Source: Bifidobacteriaceae bacterium (GTDB lineage: Bacteria > Actinomycetota > Actinomycetes > Actinomycetales > WQXJ01). Taken from it: a DNA stretch of 5,594 nucleotides. The DNA is taken from positions 1 through 5,594 of the forward strand of contig JAISCU010000058.1 in assembly GCA_031265345.1 (NCBI GenBank), in the 5' to 3' direction. Below, piece after piece: positions 1 to 5,594 of this stretch. Numbering within the stretch: position 1 is the first letter of the stretch; each line of letters begins with the position of its first letter. The notes under the pieces were generated by a model. That model worked only from the letters and a program-made list of their open reading frames with translations. It searched no databases and was not told where the DNA came from. The translations under genes and the position numbers were made by a program.

Positions 1-1
1 T

Positions 2-86
2 GGGGACGGACCCGTTATCCACAGGGACTGACCTGCGGAAACGGCTGTGGAAAACCTTAGAGTGAGAGGGTAAAGGTACCGTCCCC
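2..86. repeat. Nested inverted-repeat element next to the UPF0182 stop codon
   Basis: The arms GGGGACGG (2-9) and CCGTCCCC (79-86) are perfect 8-bp inverted repeats. Inside them GTTATCCACAG (14-24) and CTGTGGAAAAC (45-55) form a second inverted pair with one mismatch. The right outer arm begins one base past the TAA of the UPF0182 gene. No reading frame of note lies inside. The structure could fold as a long-range hairpin in the 3' end of the UPF0182 transcript. It lacks the U-tract of a classical intrinsic terminator, so calling it a terminator would be a guess. It could equally be a small non-autonomous (REP- or MITE-like) element, since GGGGACGG-type ends recur in intergenic repeats of several bacteria (recollection, not checked). 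The element may continue left of the window. Confidence 0.6.
14..55. promoter_or_regulatory. Pair of convergent DnaA-box-like sites
   Basis: TTATCCACA at 15-23 (plus) equals the classical strong DnaA box. TTTTCCACA, read on the minus strand at 54-46, differs from it at one position. The two face each other across about 22 bases. High-GC actinobacteria usually favour TTGTCCACA, so an AT-richer perfect box in this GC-rich window stands out. Two sites are far fewer than a replication origin contains, and no dnaA, dnaN or AT-rich unwinding region is present. An origin is therefore not supported. They may be isolated DnaA-binding sites or simply part of the surrounding inverted-repeat element. Confidence 0.35.
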
Positions 87-87
87 G

Positions 88-3000
88 TTAGTCGCGGGCA
101 CCCTCGACCGCCTCTCGCGCGGCCTCGATATCCCTTTGGGCCTTGGCATAGGCGTCCCAGTCGCCCTGCTTCATGGCGGAATCGGCCGCGTCGATGGCGG
201 TCAGCAGGTCGTCGATCGCCTGGTCCAGGTCCGCCCCGCCCGCCGGTGGGGGCACAGCGGAAGCGGATGGCGCGGAGGAGGGCTCAGACGATGCCGCGCC
301 CGAAGGCTCCGCGGACGGAGGCGGCGTGCCATCCGTCCCCGTCTCGTCCGGCTCGCCCGCCGGCGGCACTTCGTCCGCGAGGTCCAGATCGGGCTCCTTG
401 GTCACGTCCTTGTCGCCCGCCTCGGCCCCGGCGTCACCGCCGAAGACCTTGTTGAGGGCCTCGTTGAGGGTGTCCGCCACGCCGACGTTCTCGCCGAACC
501 CGACCACCACCTTCTGCAGGGAGGGGAACTTCGTGCCGGACGAGGCCTGGACGTACAGCGGCTGCACATAGAGCAGGCCGCCGCCCACGGGAAGCGTCAA
601 CAGGTTGCCCTTGACCACTTCGGTGCCTTGGTCCTGCAGCAGCCGGATCTCGCTCTTGACCGTCGAATCGGACACGAACGTGTTCTGGACCTGGCCCGGA
701 CCGGCCACCGAGTCGCCTTGCGGCATCCGCAAGAGCCGGATCTTCCCATAGTCCTCGTCGACCTCGCCGGCCTTGTTGCCGGTCTCGGAATTGACCGCCA
801 AGAAGCCTTTCAGAATCGACCGGTCGTCTTGTCCCGTGCCAGCCGTGATGTAGGTCGAAGACAATGAGAACGTCGCCTTGTCCTGCGTCGGCATCTTCAT
901 GGTCAGGTAGTAAGGCGGCTGCAGCGGCGGGTTATCGCCCTCTTTGGTCGGATCGCCGGGGGTCTTCCAGAAATCCTGGGTTGAGTAGAAGGACTTGGCG
1001 TCCCCGACATGGTAACGCGCCAAGACTGCGCGCTGTACCTTGAACATGGTCTCGGGATAGCGCATGTGGCTCATGAGGTCGCCCGATATCTCCGACATCG
1101 CGGTCAGGTTGTTCTTGTAGATCCCGGCCCATGCCTTCAGCACCGGCTCGTCGGCGTCCCAGGCATACAGGGTGACCGACCCGTCGTAGGCGTCCACCAC
1201 AGCTTTGACCGAGTTGCGCAAGTAGTTGACCCGCTGGGAGCCGATGGTGGTGATTCCCGCGCTGCCCAGAGCATTGATCGAATCATTCGTCGCGGTCTCG
1301 AGTTGTTGGTGCTGGGAATAGGGCACGGCATCGGAAGTGGTGTAACCATCCACGATCCAAACGATGCGTCCGTCCACGACCGCTGGATAGACTCGCTCGT
1401 CCAAAGTCAAATAGGGCGCCACTTTCTGGACCCGGTCGTGAGGATCGCGGTCGTAGAGGATTTGAGATTCGGGGCGCACGGATTCGGAGAACAGGATGTT
1501 GGTCGAGCCGAAGCGCATGGCGTAAAGGATCTTGTTCAGCACCGATCCGACATTCGGGCCACCATTGCCCATGTAAGTGGTGCTGACCTGGCCAGACTCT
1601 TCCTCGTCGGAGGGATAGTCGAGTTCGACGGGCGTGTCGTTCTCAGTGCCGCCGACAATCGAATAGTCCGGGGACGTAGTCCCGAAATAGATCCTCGGCT
1701 CCGTCACTTCCAAATCGCCGTCAGCCGGGATGTCGCCCTCGTAGAAGGCTGGCCAACCTTGATCGTCGGTGGTGTTGCCGTAAGCCGCGACCGCGCTGTA
1801 GCCGTGGGTGTAAACAGTGTGCTGATTGACCCAGTTGGCACTGGCGTCGGCAATTGCGGACAGTTTCAGATCGCGCACGCCGATGACCGTGTCTCGCGTC
1901 TCACCATTGATCTCGTAACGGTCCACGGCCAGCACGGACGGGAAGTCGTAATACTGCTTATTCTGTTGCCTCTGGCGGAAGGTCGGGCTCACCACGGTCG
2001 GGTCGAGCAAGCGTATCGAAGCGGTCGAATCCGCGTCCTCACGCAGCGTTCCCGGCGCGGCGTCCGTCTTGGCGCTGTAGGAGCTGACCTCGACATCCTC
2101 CAGGCCGAAAGCCATCCGGGTGGCGTCTATGTTGCGCTGGATGTATTCCTGTTCCTTGTCCTGCATGGAAGGCTCGACGGAGAACTTCTGAATCAGCGCG
2201 GGATATGCCCAACCCACCACAGCCGCTGACAGGATCATCAGCCCCAGGCCGGTGGCGGGTAGTTTCCAGTCACCTTTCCAAGCCGCCACCACGAACATCG
2301 CGGCCACGAAGACGGCGATGGAGGCCATGATCAGTTTGGCGGGCATGTTCGCATGAACCGAAGTGTAGAACGCGCCGTCCCAGCGGCTCCCGCTCGCCGA
2401 GACCATCGAATAGCGGTCGAGGAAGTACTGCACCGCCACCAGCAAGCAGAACACCGCCGCGGTGATGCCGAGTTGGATCCGCGCGCCCTTGGCCAGGCCG
2501 CCCTTGGTGCCGCCGCCCATTCCGACCCGGATGCCGCCGTAGAGGTAGTGCATCACTATCGCGACGACCAATCCCAGCGCGACCGTGCCCATGAGGAACG
2601 AGACCATGAAACGGATAGCCGGCAATTGGAAGGTGTAGAACGAGAAATCGAGCCCGAATTGGGGGTCCGTCTGCCCGAAGGGCTGGGAGTTCAAGAACAG
2701 GAGCACGTTCTCCCATTGGGCGGCGGCGTTGCCACCCGCGAACAGCCCCGCCAGCACCGGCACCACGATCATCGCCGGGCGCCGCAAGGGCTCGAACTGC
2801 TCGCGGTAACGCCCCACCACCTGCTCGGAGTCGCTGGTCGGCACGTACACCGGCCGCGCTCGGTAGGCGATCCACAGCGACAGCCAGACCACCAGCCCCA
2901 TCACCAGCGCCGCCACCACGAACAGCACGATCTTGGCGATCCACTGCGTGGTGAAGACGTTCAGGAATCCCAGTTGGCGGAACCACAGCACCTCCGTCCA

Positions 3001-3156
3001 CAGCTTCGACGCCGCGACCAGGGCCAAGACCAGGACCACCAGGATGAATACGGTCCAGGCGATGGGCGAACGCAGCAGCGGCTTCCCCTGGTTCCCCGGC
3101 TGGCGCGGCGGTCTTGGCGGTCGTGGTGGACGTGGCGGCAGATTCAGCGAGAACAC
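88..3156 (-). CDS. UPF0182 family (COG1615) seven-span membrane protein with large extracytoplasmic domain
   Basis: This 1022-residue protein belongs to UPF0182 (PF03699), whose biochemical role is unknown; actinobacterial members are about 950-1000 residues. The N-terminus has a PPR tract (residues 8-18). Hydrophobic segments follow at about 32-50, 73-97, 127-144, 183-204, 229-245, 274-292 and 302-320. With the N-terminus inside, the rest would lie outside the membrane. Family signatures seen are FGQTDPQFGLDFSFYTFQLP (160-179), YLTLDERVYPAVVDGRIVWI (582-601), SVKAVVDAYDGSVTLYAWD (649-667) and MRYPETMFKVQR (698-709). Residues about 907-975 are a Pro/Ser/Ala/acidic linker, followed by a short predicted helix (976-1020). 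The start is GTG, the first usable start after an in-frame TAG at 3187-3189. No Shine-Dalgarno sits at normal distance; the nearest, AGGGGG, is 26 bases upstream. The stop is TAA. The gene follows the PDZ protease on the same strand after 343 bases, so it probably has its own promoter or leader control. Confidence 0.97.
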   Translation of the reverse strand: MFSLNLPPRPPRPPRPPRQPGNQGKPLLRSPIAWTVFILVVLVLALVAASKLWTEVLWFRQLGFLNVFTTQWIAKIVLFVVAALVMGLVVWLSLWIAYRARPVYVPTSDSEQVVGRYREQFEPLRRPAMIVVPVLAGLFAGGNAAAQWENVLLFLNSQPFGQTDPQFGLDFSFYTFQLPAIRFMVSFLMGTVALGLVVAIVMHYLYGGIRVGMGGGTKGGLAKGARIQLGITAAVFCLLVAVQYFLDRYSMVSASGSRWDGAFYTSVHANMPAKLIMASIAVFVAAMFVVAAWKGDWKLPATGLGLMILSAAVVGWAYPALIQKFSVEPSMQDKEQEYIQRNIDATRMAFGLEDVEVSSYSAKTDAAPGTLREDADSTASIRLLDPTVVSPTFRQRQQNKQYYDFPSVLAVDRYEINGETRDTVIGVRDLKLSAIADASANWVNQHTVYTHGYSAVAAYGNTTDDQGWPAFYEGDIPADGDLEVTEPRIYFGTTSPDYSIVGGTENDTPVELDYPSDEEESGQVSTTYMGNGGPNVGSVLNKILYAMRFGSTNILFSESVRPESQILYDRDPHDRVQKVAPYLTLDERVYPAVVDGRIVWIVDGYTTSDAVPYSQHQQLETATNDSINALGSAGITTIGSQRVNYLRNSVKAVVDAYDGSVTLYAWDADEPVLKAWAGIYKNNLTAMSEISGDLMSHMRYPETMFKVQRAVLARYHVGDAKSFYSTQDFWKTPGDPTKEGDNPPLQPPYYLTMKMPTQDKATFSLSSTYITAGTGQDDRSILKGFLAVNSETGNKAGEVDEDYGKIRLLRMPQGDSVAGPGQVQNTFVSDSTVKSEIRLLQDQGTEVVKGNLLTLPVGGGLLYVQPLYVQASSGTKFPSLQKVVVGFGENVGVADTLNEALNKVFGGDAGAEAGDKDVTKEPDLDLADEVPPAGEPDETGTDGTPPPSAEPSGAASSEPSSAPSASAVPPPAGGADLDQAIDDLLTAIDAADSAMKQGDWDAYAKAQRDIEAAREAVEGARD

Positions 3157-3160
3157 ACCG

Positions 3161-3188
3161 TTAATCCAAACACATCTCGCAGCCCCCT
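3161..3188 (-). promoter_or_regulatory. Possible leader mini-ORF and ribosome site ahead of UPF0182
   Basis: On the minus strand AGGGGG (3188-3183) is followed after 7 bases by ATG TGT TTG GAT TAA (3175-3161), which would encode Met-Cys-Leu-Asp. The UPF0182 GTG begins four bases after that TAA. The GTG has no ribosome site of its own at normal spacing, so translation could depend on termination and re-initiation from the mini-ORF. Cysteine-containing upstream peptides acting by translational coupling are known in actinobacteria, but those are longer with clustered cysteines. A leaderless transcript starting at or near the GTG is an alternative; the hexamer TTGGAT (3169-3164) is only a weak -10 match. 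Confidence 0.35.
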
Positions 3189-3190
3189 AA

Positions 3191-3202
3191 CGCCTCCTGG
3201 CG
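3191..3202 (-). other. Short hairpin carrying an AGGAGG sequence
   Basis: Read on the minus strand this is CGCC-AGGA-GGCG, a 4-bp GC stem with a four-base loop. It embeds a perfect AGGAGG (3198-3193). No ATG, GTG or TTG lies 5-12 bases downstream, so it does not serve an obvious start. It lies just before the AGGGGG of the mini-ORF and may be chance or part of leader folding. Confidence 0.2.
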
Positions 3203-3230
3203 TCCCAGACCAGACGCAATCTCCGGGCTC

Positions 3231-3243
3231 CGCTCTGAGCGTA
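3231..3243 (-). promoter_or_regulatory. Palindrome overlapping a weak -10-like hexamer upstream of UPF0182
   Basis: CGCTC-T-GAGCG (3231-3241) is a perfect palindrome around one base. On the minus strand it overlaps TACGCT (3243-3238), which fits the TANNNT pattern of actinobacterial -10 boxes. No good TTGACA-like -35 is found 16-19 bases upstream. If used, transcription would start about 75 bases before the UPF0182 GTG and the palindrome could be an operator. This is a suggestion only. Confidence 0.2.
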
Positions 3244-3250
3244 ATCCCTT

Positions 3251-3282
3251 CCGGCGCCCGTAGGACCGCGCCGTCCACCCCC
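3251..3282. repeat. Degenerate partial copy of the 69-bp repeat
   Basis: Positions 3251-3268 match the middle of the 69-bp unit at 15 of 18 bases, and 3270-3282 match its end. About 22 bases between the two blocks are missing. It directly abuts the first full unit, so it reads as a decayed, internally deleted copy at the UPF0182 side of the array. Confidence 0.55.
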
Positions 3283-3489
3283 GTTTGAGGCCAAAGGTCG
3301 GCGCCCGTCGGGCCGTGCTGGCAGCCCAGGAGCACGATGCCGTCCACCCCGGTTTGACGCCAAAGGTCGGCGCCCGTCGGGCCGTGCTGGCAGCCCAGGA
3401 GCACGATGCCGCCCGCCCCAGTTTGACGCCGACGGTCGGCGCGCGTCCGGCCGCTCCTTCAGCCCAGGCGAACGATGCCATCCGCCGGG
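3283..3489. repeat. 69-bp tandem repeat, three units
   Basis: Units start at GTTTGA at 3283, 3352 and 3421, giving an exact 69-base period. Units 1 and 2 differ at 4 of 69 positions. Unit 3, next to the protease stop codon, differs from unit 2 at about 16 positions. Units 1 and 2 each carry a palindrome GCCCG-T-CGGGC (3303-3313; 3372-3382) and a perfect 6-bp stem CGTGCT/AGCACG with an 11-base loop (3314-3336; 3383-3405). Both are lost in unit 3. The period is a multiple of three, so every frame repeats as a 23-residue peptide, but coding is unlikely. There are no unique spacers, so it is not a CRISPR. It is best read as an intergenic minisatellite with one recent duplication, possibly transcribed as structured leader RNA of UPF0182. 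Confidence 0.9.
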
Positions 3490-3499
3490 GCAGCCCGCT

Positions 3500-4621
3500 T
3501 CAGCCGGAGCAGCCGGGAAGCCGCCCGGCGCCACCCGACTTCAGGGCGTCGAGCGCGCGAACGGCATCGTCCAACGATGAGACCTTGACCACTTGCAGAC
3601 CCGACGGCTCGTGGCCGGTCACTTCCCCGCAGTTCGCGGCGGGCGCCAGGAAGACCTCCGCCCCGTCCCGCTTGGCGCCGATCATCTTCTGACGGATCCC
3701 GCCGATCACGCCGATCGACCCGTCCGCGTCCACCGTGCCGGTGCCCGCGATGACGCGCCCGTCGGCCAGGTCGGAATCGCCCAGTTTGTCGATGATCCCG
3801 AGCGCGAACATGGACCCCGCGCTGGGACCGCCGATGTCCTCGACGCCGAACTCGATCTCGACCGGGAACGTGAAGGTGATGGTGACGCCCAGAATGGTGT
3901 TCCCGTCGGCGTCCTGGCCGGTCACCGCCGCGACCGTGCGCTCCTCGCCGTCCCGGATCAGGCCGACCTGGGCCTCGGCGCCGGGCTCGATCCCCCTGAT
4001 CAGGCGCGTCAGCGAGGCGAACCCTTCGACCGGTTGGCCGTCGATCGAGACCAACTCGTCGCCGGGCTCGAAAACCTTGGACGCGGCATCGGATAAGGCT
4101 TCTCCGATTTGCACCCCCACACCCAGTTGGAGGTACTCCAGCGCCGCTGCCGTGGCCGCGTCTTGCGAGGACGTCATCTCGGCGGAGGACTGGGCTTCGC
4201 GTTCCTCGGAAGTCGAATGGCGGGGGTAGATCAAGTCGTAGGGGACTATCGCGTCGCTGGCCGAGAAATAGCCCTTGACCAACTGGGCCAGGCCCAGCGA
4301 ACCGGGATCGCTGCCGAATGCGCCCACCGTGGTGAGGCGCAGCTCGCCGGTGATCTCGTGGCTCGGCTCCTGGTCGATCTGGATGAGCTCCTTGCCGTCG
4401 TGGCTGCCCAGCGTGTCGACAGTGGGTCCGGGCGTCTCCAAGATGTACGGCACGGGCAACGTGAACAGGACGGCGCCGGCCACGATGGTCGCCCCGAAAC
4501 CCACCATGAGGCTGACGGTGCGCGGGGCGAGGCGGCGCTTGGCTGGCGGCCGGACAGTCGAGTCGGTGGTGGCGTCGGCGGTCGGGTAGATGGTCGGGTC
4601 GGCGGTGGCGTCGAAGGTCAC
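3500..4621 (-). CDS. Membrane-anchored PDZ-domain Lon-like (S16) serine protease, YlbL-type
   Basis: This 373-residue protein has a short polar N-terminus (1-34), one membrane segment (about 35-58) and then an exported body. The motif ETPGPTVDTLG (62-72) just past the membrane segment is typical of the YlbL/PDZ-S16 family. A PDZ-like stretch spans about 165-230, including GDELVSIDGQPV (187-198). The Lon proteolytic domain spans about 240-360. Ser267 in GGPSAGS is the expected nucleophile, and Lys312 in GGIRQKMIGAK fits the Lys of the Ser-Lys dyad; the 45-residue spacing is close to that in Lon. There is no AAA+ ATPase domain, so it is not a full Lon. The GTG start has GAGGGAG (4638-4632) ten bases upstream. 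It probably processes or removes extracytoplasmic proteins; B. subtilis YlbL is a relative. Its start faces the zincin-like gene across 150 bases. Confidence 0.95.
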   Translation of the reverse strand: MTFDATADPTIYPTADATTDSTVRPPAKRRLAPRTVSLMVGFGATIVAGAVLFTLPVPYILETPGPTVDTLGSHDGKELIQIDQEPSHEITGELRLTTVGAFGSDPGSLGLAQLVKGYFSASDAIVPYDLIYPRHSTSEEREAQSSAEMTSSQDAATAAALEYLQLGVGVQIGEALSDAASKVFEPGDELVSIDGQPVEGFASLTRLIRGIEPGAEAQVGLIRDGEERTVAAVTGQDADGNTILGVTITFTFPVEIEFGVEDIGGPSAGSMFALGIIDKLGDSDLADGRVIAGTGTVDADGSIGVIGGIRQKMIGAKRDGAEVFLAPAANCGEVTGHEPSGLQVVKVSSLDDAVRALDALKSGGAGRLPGCSG

Positions 4622-4631
4622 GCAGGCAATT

Positions 4632-4638
4632 CTCCCTC
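4632..4638 (-). promoter_or_regulatory. Ribosome binding site of the PDZ/Lon-like protease
   Basis: The minus strand reads GAGGGAG, ending ten bases before the GTG at 4621-4619. This supports that GTG as the start. Confidence 0.6.
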
Positions 4639-4674
4639 AAATGGGAACTCGCTGGATTTCCCCGCGCCGCGCTT

Positions 4675-4726
4675 GGGCCTGGCCCGGGTCTGGCCTGAGC
4701 CTGGTTGGAGCCCAGCCTGGACCTGG
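4675..4726. repeat. Cluster of short GCCTGG repeats
   Basis: GCCTGG occurs at 4677-4682, 4699-4704 and 4715-4720, with a variant ACCTGG at 4721-4726. GGGCC-T-GGCCC (4675-4685) is a perfect palindrome around one base, and CTGG/CCAG (4701-4715) could form a small stem. The spacing is irregular (22 and 16 bases). It may be an operator cluster or only local GC-rich low complexity. Confidence 0.35.
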
Positions 4727-4760
4727 AGGCGGCCCGAGTTGCTACCGTTGAACCAACCAA

Positions 4761-4769
4761 GAGGGGGAG
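4761..4769 (+). promoter_or_regulatory. Ribosome binding site of the zincin-like gene
   Basis: GAGGGGGAG lies directly before the ATG at 4772. Its AGGGGG core ends four bases short of the ATG, which is tight but workable, and it decides the start. Confidence 0.7.
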
Positions 4770-4771
4770 TC

Positions 4772-5594
4772 ATGACCGAACAGCCCGGCGCCCAGGGGCG
4801 CGACCTTCCGCCAGAGTTCGTCGAGTTGATCCGGACCTGGTTCGGGCCGCGCGCCGACGAGGTGTTGGAGGCGTTGCGCCAGTCCGGGGTCGATCCGCGC
4901 GCGCTGTTCCAGGCGGCGGGCATGTCCGGCTCCGACGCCGAGCTGGGCCAACTGGTCGGCCAGTTGGGCGAGTTGTTGCGCTCCGGCTCGCCGGACGGCG
5001 CCATCAATTGGGATTTGGCGCACGATGCCGCTCGCAAGGTCTCCCTGTCCAAAGGCGTCGACCCGACGGTGGTCGCCAGCCAGTCCAGCGTGGTAGACGA
5101 GGCCTTCAAGGTGGCCGATCTGTGGCTGGACCAGGCGACCGAATTCATGGCCGCGGGGACGCCTGCGGCGGCCCTGTCGGCGGCCGACTGGATCGAGGCG
5201 ACCCTGCCGCGCTGGCGCCAGTTGACCACGCCGGTCGCCAATTCGTTGACCAAGGCGATGACCCACCTGATGGAACGACACGCCGAGGAGCATCCGGGCG
5301 TGGCCGAGGCCGCTCGCGACACGTCCCGGTTCGTCCTGCCGCTGGTCGGGTCGCTGTTCGGGATGCAACTGGGACAGGCGCTGGGCCAGCTCTCGCGCGA
5401 GGTCTTCGGCTACACCGATGTGGGCCTTCCCTTGGTCGAGCCTGGCGCCACCGCCCTGTTGCCGCAGGCCGCCACCACTTTCGCGGCCGATCTGCAGCTG
5501 CCGGTGGCGGAGGTGCGCCTGTTCCTGGCCACTCGCGAATCCGCCCACGCGAGGCTGTTCCGGCGGGTCCCCTGGCTGGCCGACCACTTGTATG
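4772..5594 (+). CDS. Zincin-like metallopeptidase family protein (DUF2342/zincin_2), 3' end outside window
   Basis: The frame is open from ATG at 4772 to the window edge: 274 full codons, no stop. Family members are about 400-480 residues, so roughly 60% is present. I place it in DUF2342 (PF10103), annotated as putative hydrolases with a zincin-like fold. The grounds are the helical N-terminal half, the Gly-rich hydrophobic stretch PLVGSLFGMQLGQALGQLS (190-208), a GLPL turn (217-220), and the RESAHARLFRRVPWL block (255-269). That block is the region I associate with the family's putative metal site. Zinc ligands cannot be confirmed because the C-terminal part is missing. No signal peptide or membrane segment is clear, so it is probably cytoplasmic. 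It diverges from the PDZ/Lon-like protease, as Rv3195 does from Rv3194c (from memory). The substrate is unknown. Confidence 0.88.
   Translation, partial: MTEQPGAQGRDLPPEFVELIRTWFGPRADEVLEALRQSGVDPRALFQAAGMSGSDAELGQLVGQLGELLRSGSPDGAINWDLAHDAARKVSLSKGVDPTVVASQSSVVDEAFKVADLWLDQATEFMAAGTPAAALSAADWIEATLPRWRQLTTPVANSLTKAMTHLMERHAEEHPGVAEAARDTSRFVLPLVGSLFGMQLGQALGQLSREVFGYTDVGLPLVEPGATALLPQAATTFAADLQLPVAEVRLFLATRESAHARLFRRVPWLADHLY

Larger units (their letters stand above)
3157..3499. other. 343-base gap between protease and UPF0182 genes
   Basis: The flanking genes both read on the minus strand, yet the gap is long for an operon junction. It contains, in transcript order, three 69-bp tandem units (3489-3283), a degenerate remnant (3282-3251), a small palindrome (3231-3241), an AGGAGG inside a short hairpin (3202-3191) and a four-codon ORF (3175-3161). 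Several frames are open across it because the sequence is GC-rich. None has a good ribosome site, and the peptides do not resemble a family I know. I see no intrinsic terminator with a U-tract. Confidence 0.7.
4622..4771. promoter_or_regulatory. Divergent control region between protease and zincin-like genes
   Basis: This 150-base spacer must hold promoters for both flanking genes. For the plus-strand gene the best candidate is TACCGT (4743-4748, TANNNT pattern) with TGGACC (4718-4723) as a poor -35 at 19-base spacing. GTTG-AAC-CAAC (4747-4757) is a small palindrome just downstream of it. On the minus strand I see no TANNNT box at a useful place. The middle (4675-4726) is rich in GCCTGG motifs. 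No transcription-factor family can be named from these sites. Confidence 0.4.

Noticed and set aside
1..87. Replication origin, because of the DnaA-box-like pair.
   Set aside because: There are only two boxes, no AT-rich unwinding region, and no dnaA, dnaN or gyr genes nearby.
1009..2229. Long plus-strand ORF (406 codons) opposite UPF0182.
   Set aside because: It is an antisense shadow of a strongly matched UPF0182 coding region. Its composition is odd and no family is recognisable.
2353..3288. Plus-strand ORF of 311 codons, rich in His, Arg and Gln.
   Set aside because: It is antisense to the membrane segments of UPF0182. The His/Gln/Arg richness is what reversed hydrophobic codons give in GC-rich DNA.
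3161..3481. A 106-codon minus-strand ORF that fits neatly between the protease and UPF0182 genes and carries the repeats as 23-residue units.
   Set aside because: The ATG at 3481 has no ribosome site. Most of the ORF is the 69-bp repeat, which is open in several frames at once, and third-position GC is lower here than in the neighbouring frame. A frame that looks better by codon use is broken by a TGA in unit 3.
3283..3489. CRISPR array.
   Set aside because: The units are adjacent, 69 bases long and diverging, with no unique spacers and no cas genes.
3459..4760. 433-codon minus-strand ORF over the protease gene in another frame.
   Set aside because: It is extremely Arg/Gly-rich and has no domains, while the overlapping frame has clear PDZ and Lon motifs.
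4742..5587. Minus-strand ORFs opposite the zincin-like gene.
   Set aside because: The plus frame has a strong ribosome site and family motifs. The antisense frames show only Gln/Arg/Gly-rich shadow composition.
1..5594. tRNA, rRNA, riboswitch or an insertion-sequence transposase.
   Set aside because: I scanned by eye and saw no tRNA-like TTCGANNC with matching acceptor stem, no rRNA signature and no transposase reading frame.

Overview
The window is GC-rich and its codons end mostly in G or C. Its genes are typical of a high-GC Gram-positive bacterium (Actinomycetota). The gene set and order are a UPF0182 membrane protein, a PDZ/Lon-type membrane-anchored serine protease, and a divergent zincin-like (DUF2342) protein. 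From memory this matches the Mycobacterium tuberculosis block Rv3193c-Rv3194c-Rv3195 and related loci across actinobacteria. Nothing here fixes the genus. No plasmid, phage or transposase gene is visible.

Layout. Positions 1-87 are non-coding and lie directly past the UPF0182 stop codon. They hold a nested inverted repeat (GGGGACGG...CCGTCCCC) with a perfect and a near-perfect DnaA-box-like sequence facing each other inside it. Positions 88-3156 (minus) encode the 1022-residue UPF0182 protein: seven membrane segments, a large extracytoplasmic domain, then a Pro/Ser-rich acidic tail. Positions 3157-3499 are a 343-base gap holding three 69-bp tandem repeat units, a degenerate fourth remnant and a possible four-codon leader ORF just before the UPF0182 GTG start. 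Positions 3500-4621 (minus) encode the 373-residue membrane-anchored PDZ/Lon-like protease with a visible Ser-Lys dyad. Positions 4622-4771 are a 150-base divergent spacer with a Shine-Dalgarno site for each flanking gene. From 4772 (plus) a DUF2342/zincin_2 protein begins and is cut by the window end after 274 codons.

How the genes may work together (inference). The protease and UPF0182 genes point the same way and would act at or outside the cytoplasmic membrane. The zincin-like protein is transcribed away from them across a shared control region. The repeated association suggests a common envelope role such as processing or quality control of exported proteins, but no substrate is evident. 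The coding content is ordinary conserved actinobacterial chromosome. The less explained material is in the gaps: the 69-bp repeat cluster, the leader arrangement before UPF0182, and the inverted-repeat element at the left edge. I found no convincing new multi-gene system.
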